From Streptomyces chartreusis NRRL 3882 (GTDB lineage Bacteria > Actinomycetota > Actinomycetes > Streptomycetales > Streptomycetaceae): a stretch of DNA of 64,000 bases. Below are positions 59,396 to 64,000 of the stretch, piece after piece. Within the stretch, counting starts at the first letter, position 1. Every line of letters starts with the position of its first letter. The position numbers were made by a program, and so were the translations under genes. The notes under the pieces were generated by a model. That model made no database searches and was not told the DNA's origin. It saw only the letters and a list, made by a program, of their open reading frames with translations. The stretch covers positions 558,001-622,000 of the forward strand of contig NZ_LT963352.1 of the NCBI RefSeq assembly GCF_900236475.1, written 5' to 3'.

Positions 59396-60519
59396 CCGTT
59401 CACCGCCGTGAGGGTGTGTGTCCCGCGGGCCGCCCGCTCGGCGTCGCGCTTGGCGACCTCCTCACGGACGACGGGGATCACGTACCGGCCGAAGTCGATG
59501 GCGTCGCCCAGCAGGTCGTAGCCGCGGGCGGAGAGGATGTCGACGCCGAGGTCGTAGTAGTCGAGCAGGGCCTGGGCGACCGTCTCCGGGGTGCCGACCA
59601 GGGCGTTGGAGTTGCCCGCGCCGCCGGTCGCGGCGGCCGTCGGGGTCCACAGGGCGCGGTCGTAGCGCTCGCCCTCCTCGGCGATGGCGATCAGCCGCTG
59701 CGAGCCCGTGTTCTGCGGGGCGCCTGTACGGTGGCGCCGCTTGAGCCCGGCCGCGCCCCGCTCCCTGATGGCGCCGACCGTGCGGTGGGCCTTCTCCCAG
59801 GCCAGTTCCTCGGTGGGGGCGATGATCGGGCGGAAGGCGACCTGGATGCGCGGCACATCGGTGCGGCCCGCCGCCTTCGCCGCGGCCTTCACGGCCTCGA
59901 TCTGCTCGGCGGTCTTCGCCAGCGGCTCTCCCCAGAGGCAGTAGACGTCGGCCTCGGCTCCCCCGGCGGCGTACGCGGCGGGCGACGAGCCGCCGAACGA
60001 CACGTTCGGGCGGGGCTGCTGGACCGGGAAGACGTCGCTGACGAAGTCGTGGAAGCGGTAGTGCTCGCCCTCGTGGTCGAAGGGCTCGTGCGTCGTCCAG
60101 ATCTTCTTGACGATGCGGATGTACTCGCGGGTGCGGGTGTAGCGGTCGTCCTTGCCGAGGGTGTCGCCCTCGCGGCCCTGTTCGTGGTCGTTGCCACCGG
60201 TGATGAAGTGCACGGTCAGGCGGCCCTCGCTGATCTGGTCGAGGGTCGCGAAGGTCTTGGCGGCGAAGGTCGGGTACGAGACGTTGGGCCGGTGGGCGAG
60301 CAGGATCTGGAGACGGTCCAGCCTGCTCGCGACATGGGCGGCGGCCGGCGCCGGGTCGGGTGATCCGGAGCCGTAGGCGAACAGCACCCGGTCCCAGCCG
60401 TGGTCCTCGTGCGCCCGGGCGAGCCGGAGCGTGTACTCCTTGTCGAAGGCGGCGCCGGAGCGCTGGGTGGTTTCGGAACCGTCGTTGGTGGCGGCGATGC
60501 CAAGGAACTCCACGGGCAT
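59392..60519 (-). CDS. FMNH2-dependent alkanesulfonate monooxygenase-like LLM protein (SsuD-like)
   Basis: A 375-aa LLM protein of the SsuD branch. AAHVASRLDRLQILLAHRPN (split), QISEGRLTVHFITGGNDHEQ, DDRYTRTREYIRIVKKIWT and SFGGSSPAAYAAGGAEADVYCLWGEPL (split) correspond to the SsuD fold; His and Arg residues of the active site are in this pattern. Such enzymes release sulfite from organosulfonates under sulfur limitation. The ATG at 60519 is preceded by a 259-nt leader holding a Cys-rich attenuator peptide. No flavin reductase gene is seen in the window. Confidence 0.87.
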   Translation of the reverse strand: MPVEFLGIAATNDGSETTQRSGAAFDKEYTLRLARAHEDHGWDRVLFAYGSGSPDPAPAAAHVASRLDRLQILLAHRPNVSYPTFAAKTFATLDQISEGRLTVHFITGGNDHEQGREGDTLGKDDRYTRTREYIRIVKKIWTTHEPFDHEGEHYRFHDFVSDVFPVQQPRPNVSFGGSSPAAYAAGGAEADVYCLWGEPLAKTAEQIEAVKAAAKAAGRTDVPRIQVAFRPIIAPTEELAWEKAHRTVGAIRERGAAGLKRRHRTGAPQNTGSQRLIAIAEEGERYDRALWTPTAAATGGAGNSNALVGTPETVAQALLDYYDLGVDILSARGYDLLGDAIDFGRYVIPVVREEVAKRDAERAARGTHTLTAVNG

Positions 60520-60778
60520 GGGTATGGCCTTTCCTCAAGTCCTCTGGTGCCGTGCCGGGTTCGGCGCTGGGGCAGGAAGGCACGGCGGGGCGGCCCTCGG
60601 CGCGGTCGGGTCCGACGCGCCTCAGGGCAGGGGAATGCGGGTGAAGAACAGGTGTGATGACGCCGGGGTGCGGGCCCCGGACGAGGTGGGGCGGCGGCAG
60701 CGTGTGTCAGAGGGAAGACTCGGCCCGCGACGGGGGCACCGAGGCAGGGAAGGGCCGGTCAGACGGCCCGCTGCCGCG

Positions 60779-60856
60779 TCAGGCGCAACACGCCGCGGAC
60801 CACACCCGACCGAAGTCGATGTGGCCACGGGTGACCAGGCGCTGCTCGGCGTTCAT
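60779..60856 (-). CDS. Cysteine-type attenuator leader peptide
   Basis: A 25-codon ORF, ATG 60856 to TGA 60779, too short for ordinary gene finding. It ends TRGHIDFGRVWSAACCA. The HIDF/L-x-RV-x-SA-x-C pattern is that of the putative Streptomyces leader peptides before sulfur-metabolism operons. The pair of Cys codons just before the stop would stall ribosomes when cysteinyl-tRNA is scarce. It is on the same strand as, and 260 nt upstream of, the SsuD-like operon. A hairpin switching structure in 60520-60778 is expected but not resolved by eye. Confidence 0.75.
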   Translation of the reverse strand: MNAEQRLVTRGHIDFGRVWSAACCA

Positions 60857-61100
60857 GCGACTACTTGAGCAGGACGACTCACGTTCCGTCAACCACGGCC
60901 CGGATGGCGGACGGGAGTTGGGGGCCCTGGGTGTGGTTGACACCTGTGTGCGTCGGCCCCATACGATCAGGGGCACCGCGTTGAGGGACGTGGCGAGCGT
61001 GATGACGCCCTGACCGGACTCCGGCCCCGTATCCACGCCGTGCTTCCCTCCCTGGAGAGCCTTCTGCTGGTCTCGCCGTCCGGCCTCACTCCGTGCCGCC

Positions 61101-61876
61101 GTGCTCGACGGGCTGCTGCTCACCCTGTGGCTGACCGGGGTGGTGATGGTGCTCGGTTTCCTGCTCGGCATTCCGCTGGCCGTGCTGCGGCTCTCCGCCA
61201 ACCCGGTGCTGAGCACGCTGAGTTGGGGTTATGTGTGGATCTTCCGGTCCACTCCCCTGCCGGTGCAGCTGCTGTTCTGGTTCAACATCGGCGCCCTCTA
61301 CCCGACGCTCGGTCTCGGCATCCCGTTCGGTCCGCAGTTCGTCACCGTCAAGACGGTGAACCTGCTCGGTCCCGCCCTCACAGCCGTCATCGGCATGACC
61401 CTGCACGAGGCCGCCACGCCGCCGAGGTGATACGCGGCGGGATCCTCTCGGTGGACGCGGGGCAGACGGAGGCCGCCCAGGCCCTGGGCATCGGAAAGGC
61501 GCGCACCCTGCGGCGGATCGTCGTGCCGCAGGCGATGCGCTCCATCGTGCCGACCGCCGGCAACATGCTGATCGGCACCCTGAAGGGCACGAGCATCGTC
61601 AGCGTGCCGGCGGTGCACGACCTGCTGTACTCGGCGCAGTTGGTCTACAACCAGACCTACCAGGTCATCCCGCTGCTGATGGTCGCCACTCTCTGGTACA
61701 TCGCCGTCACCACCGTGCTCGGTGTGGGGCAGTCCCATGTCGAGCGCCACTACGCGCGGGGCGCCGCGCGGGCCCTGCCGCCCACACCGGTGCAACGGCT
61801 GGCCGCGGCGGGGCGAGCGCGATTGGCCACATATCGCCGTTCCCTGCGCTCCGCCCGTTCCCTACTTTCCCTATAG
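61101..61876 (+). pseudogene. Amino-acid-type ABC transporter permease, truncated and frameshifted
   Basis: The sequence VLDGLLLTLWLTGVVMVLGFLLGIPLAVLRL (split) through FRSTPLPVQLLFWFNIGALYP to ALTAVIGMTLHEAA continues in the next frame as AEVIRGGILSVDAGQTEAAQALGIGKARTLRR (split), the EAA loop of a HisM-type permease. The switch lies at about 61412-61418, where TAC would be expected and one T appears missing. About 80 N-terminal residues normal for this family are absent. It would be the partner of the damaged binding protein at 58326, so this transporter is probably dead. The ATPase gene is absent. Confidence 0.8.
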
Positions 61877-61963
61877 AATTACTAGGAAAGCATTGACGGC
61901 ACCCGGCACCGCTGCAGAGGATGACGTGCGTGCCTCAGCCATCGACTTGAGGAGACCTCTGCC

Positions 61964-63193
61964 ATGGGCGTTGCCCCTGCGCCGTCCGGCTGCGACGCGG
62001 AGTCGGCCCGGACCGGGCCCGGGAGTGCTCACTGGCTGCGCGTGGCCCGCGAGACCGCGGACGACTTGGCCACGGACGCCGTGGCCAGGGACCAGGCGGG
62101 CAAGCCCCCGTTCGACGAGGTGTCCCGGCTGCGCGAGTCGGGGCTGCTGACACTCCTCGTACCGGCCGGGCTCGGGGGCGGCGGCGCGGACTGGCTCACG
62201 GCGTACGCGGTGGTCCGGGAGATCGCCGCGGCCGACGGCGCGATAGGCCAACTGCTCGCCTGTCACTACTTCATGTCGTGGAGCGCCCGGTTCTTCACCG
62301 AGCCCGCTCTCGCCGCCCGGCTGGAGCAGCGGTCCGCGGCGGAGGAGTGGTGTTGGGGCGGTGCCCTGGCGCGCCAGGAACCGGCTCTGACCCTTGTCAG
62401 GGACGCGCACGGGTATGCGCTGACCGGCCGGCAGAGCTTTGCCGCCGGCGTCCTGGTCGCCGACCGCCTCGCCGTGCGGGCGGTGCGGGCCGACACCGGC
62501 GAACCACTCGCCGTCGTGGTCGATCCCGCTCTCCCGGGCGTGGTGATCGACGGCGACGCCGACCCCTTCGGGCAACGGCTCGCGGCCGGCGGAAGCGTGG
62601 AGTTCGACGCCGTGCGGATCGCCGCCGACGACGTCCTGGGCTCGCTGGCCGCGGACGAGGACGTTCTGTCCCCGCTGACCGCTCTGGTGTCGCCGGTCGG
62701 GCGTCTCCTTTCGGTGCAACTGCGTCTCGGCATGGCGGAGGGAGTGCTCGCCGAGGCCCGTGAGTACAGCAGGACCGGCCGGTCCCTCTGGCACCCGGAC
62801 TGGCCGGTCGGCTCACCTCAGGACCCGCAGGTGCTGACCGTGTACGGGGAACTCACCGTGCTCACCCGCTCCGCGTCCGCCCTCGCCGACCAGGCTCGGG
62901 AAGCCGTGCACGGCGGGCTGTCCCGTGGTGACGAACTCGGCTACGACGAGTACGCGGAGATCTCCGTCCTCGTCGCCATGGCCGAAGCCGCCGCGTCCAG
63001 GGCCGCGCAGGAGTCCACCGCCCGTGCCCTCGACATCATCGGTGCCCGCTCCGCGTCCTCACGGCTGGGCTTCGACCGTTTCTGGCGCAATGCCCGGACC
63101 CACACCCTGTACGAACCCGTGGCCCACCGGCTCCGCGACGTCGGGGATTACTTCCTCAACGGCGCGCACCCTCCCTTCGTACTCCCCGTCTGA
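61964..63193 (+). CDS. Acyl-CoA-dehydrogenase-fold flavin monooxygenase (DszC/SfnB-like)
   Basis: A 409-aa protein of the DszC/SfnB branch of acyl-CoA dehydrogenase-like proteins. ARETADDLATDAVARDQAGKPPFDEVSRLRESGLLTLLVP (split) is the N-terminal helix pair; YHPLW-like PLTALVSPVGRLLSVQLRLG and the C-terminal DIIGARSASSRLGFDRFWRNARTHTLYEPVAHRL (split) fit flavin-dependent sulfur monooxygenases that use FMNH2 supplied by a reductase. It probably oxygenates an organosulfur compound feeding the SsuD-like step. ATG 61964 has GAGGAG 8 nt upstream. It lies 87 nt after the broken permease gene. Confidence 0.82.
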   Translation: MGVAPAPSGCDAESARTGPGSAHWLRVARETADDLATDAVARDQAGKPPFDEVSRLRESGLLTLLVPAGLGGGGADWLTAYAVVREIAAADGAIGQLLACHYFMSWSARFFTEPALAARLEQRSAAEEWCWGGALARQEPALTLVRDAHGYALTGRQSFAAGVLVADRLAVRAVRADTGEPLAVVVDPALPGVVIDGDADPFGQRLAAGGSVEFDAVRIAADDVLGSLAADEDVLSPLTALVSPVGRLLSVQLRLGMAEGVLAEAREYSRTGRSLWHPDWPVGSPQDPQVLTVYGELTVLTRSASALADQAREAVHGGLSRGDELGYDEYAEISVLVAMAEAAASRAAQESTARALDIIGARSASSRLGFDRFWRNARTHTLYEPVAHRLRDVGDYFLNGAHPPFVLPV

Positions 63194-63259
63194 CCCCGGA
63201 CCCTCAGCCACGTCCTCGAAGGCGACGACGCTCCCACCACACCCTGCCGTGGCCTGAGC

Positions 63260-63291
63260 CGTCGGCAGAGGACACGTACCCCCTGCCGACG
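63260..63291. terminator. Bidirectional hairpin terminator
   Basis: CGTCGGCAG (63260-63268) pairs with CTGCCGACG (63283-63291) around a 14-nt loop, between the flavin monooxygenase gene and the convergent MFS pseudogene. Confidence 0.6.
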
Positions 63292-63305
63292 ACTCCGGCG
63301 TTCCG

Positions 63306-64000
63306 TCAGGCGTCGGCGCCGACGCGCGGGAGCGGGCCGTCGCCCGGGGCCGTCCTTCCGGCGTCCGACCACTCCTCGGAGAGCTGCTCCATGCCGCTGG
63401 TGTTCTTGAGCGGCTTCTCCTTGATGAACAGCACGGCGATCAGCGCGAGCACCGCGAACGGGGTGCGACGCGAGGAAGAGTTCGGCGGTGGCGACCCCGT
63501 AGGCGTGCTCCACGACCACGACGAGGTAGGTCTTCCACCGGCCGGTCGCGCTGATGATCTGGCCCGCGACGGTGGAGGAGACCAGCAGGCCCAGGATCAT
63601 CGGCAGGCTCATCAGACCCGCCATCGTCGGGGACTTGCCCAGGGAGCCTGGAAGTACTGCGACAGGAAGACCGTGCCGCCGAACATGGCCACACCGACAA
63701 GGAGGCTGGCGACGGTCGTCAGCGCCACGGTCCGGTTACGGAAGATGCCGAGCGGAATGACCGGCTCGGCGACCTTCGCCTCGACGAGGACCGCGAGGAC
63801 CAGCAGCGCCACTCCCCCGCCGGTCAGCGCGGCGGTCTGCCACGACGCCCAGGCGAACTCGTTCCCGGCGAGGGTGACCCAGATCAGCAGCGCGCAGACA
63901 CCCGCGACGATCAGGAAGGCACCGAGGTAGTCGATCTTCGCCTCGCGGCGGACGGTGGGCAGGTGCAGTGTGCGCTGGAGCAGGGCGATGGCGAGCAGGG
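63306..64000 (-). pseudogene. MFS drug-transporter (DHA2-type) pseudogene, extends past window
   Basis: From the right edge the minus-strand frame reads LQRTLHLPTVRREAKIDYLGAFLIVAGVCALLIWVTLAG (split) to GGTVFLSQYFQ, a good DHA2-type MFS segment. At about 63655 a frameshift follows (expected LARGKSPTMAG is interrupted); MAGLMSLPMILGLLVSSTVAGQIISATGRWKTYLVVV (split) continues in another frame. It then jumps, with roughly 100 residues missing, to EHAYGVATAELFLASHPFAVLALIAVLFIKEKPLK (split) and the C-terminus at 63306. At least two lesions make it non-functional. The N-terminal part lies outside the window. Confidence 0.75.

Noticed and set aside
60654..61013. 119-codon plus-strand frame opposite the Cys leader peptide
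   Set aside because: Low-complexity, no ribosome site, and antisense to the conserved leader peptide.
61921..61950. Nine-codon ORF MTCVPQPST before the DszC-like gene as a second cysteine leader
   Set aside because: It has a single Cys and lacks the HIDF-RV-SA-C pattern; too short to support.

Overview
The window looks like chromosomal DNA from a Streptomyces or close relative. Evidence: very high GC with strong third-position G/C bias, frequent GTG starts behind GGAGG-type ribosome sites, 4-bp start/stop overlaps, and typical actinobacterial families (EACC1/nSTAND, PucR, DUF418, DUF2795, DUF326, ChaB, Rv1733c-like, MpaB/DUF2236, Cys-rich leader peptide). No rRNA, tRNA or CRISPR array was seen. 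Identifications are from reading translations and recalled family motifs; no database was searched.

Layout. 0-4.6 kb: acyl-CoA/side-chain catabolism genes (non-canonical thiolase, DUF35 partner, crotonase, divergent acyl-CoA ligase) around a palindromic operator. The same operator recurs at 22.6 kb before a second acyl-CoA ligase/nitronate monooxygenase operon. 4.6-10.8 kb: a two-gene conflict (immunity-type) module, EACC1 plus a 1589-aa caspase/nSTAND-NTPase/WD40 protein. It is flanked by decayed genes: an IS5-like transposase remnant on the left and an AfsR-type TPR remnant on the right. 10.8-29.6 kb: membrane sulfatase, two alpha/beta hydrolases, a third acyl-CoA ligase, a secreted penicillin-acylase-type enzyme, DUF418 protein, the ligase/NMO operon, a Tat-exported beta-lactamase-fold hydrolase with an extra C-terminal domain, a phytoene-dehydrogenase-like flavoprotein, a Ser/Thr kinase with eight TPRs, and an MpaB-like protein.

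29.7-33.1 kb: a probably iron-regulated (DtxR-type box) ABC importer with a lipoprotein and a fused two-domain permease but no ATPase nearby. 33.1-44.9 kb: a long minus-strand polyamine-type uptake and oxidation operon (flavin oxidase, HAD, PotDABC-like transporter, second flavin oxidase, aldehyde dehydrogenase, D-2-hydroxyacid dehydrogenase) with a divergent PucR regulator. 44.9-48.4 kb: MarR regulator and divergent PLP decarboxylase with clear operators, a polyester-hydrolase/cutinase pseudogene, and an acyl-CoA dehydrogenase with a KstR-like site. 48.4-54.7 kb: Cys-rich copper-storage-like protein, ChaB/Rho-N protein, small proteins, an NCS1 permease carrying a zinc-finger tail, and a KhtT/KhtU-like antiporter pair. 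54.8-55.2 kb: a degenerate non-coding repeat tract.

57-64 kb is a sulfur-type locus with signs of decay. Intact genes are two LLM flavin monooxygenases (one SsuD-like), a GNAT, and a DszC/SfnB-like flavoprotein. A 25-codon Cys-Cys leader peptide precedes the SsuD operon. The transporter is broken: the substrate-binding protein lacks its middle and the permease is truncated and frameshifted. An MFS pseudogene runs off the right edge.
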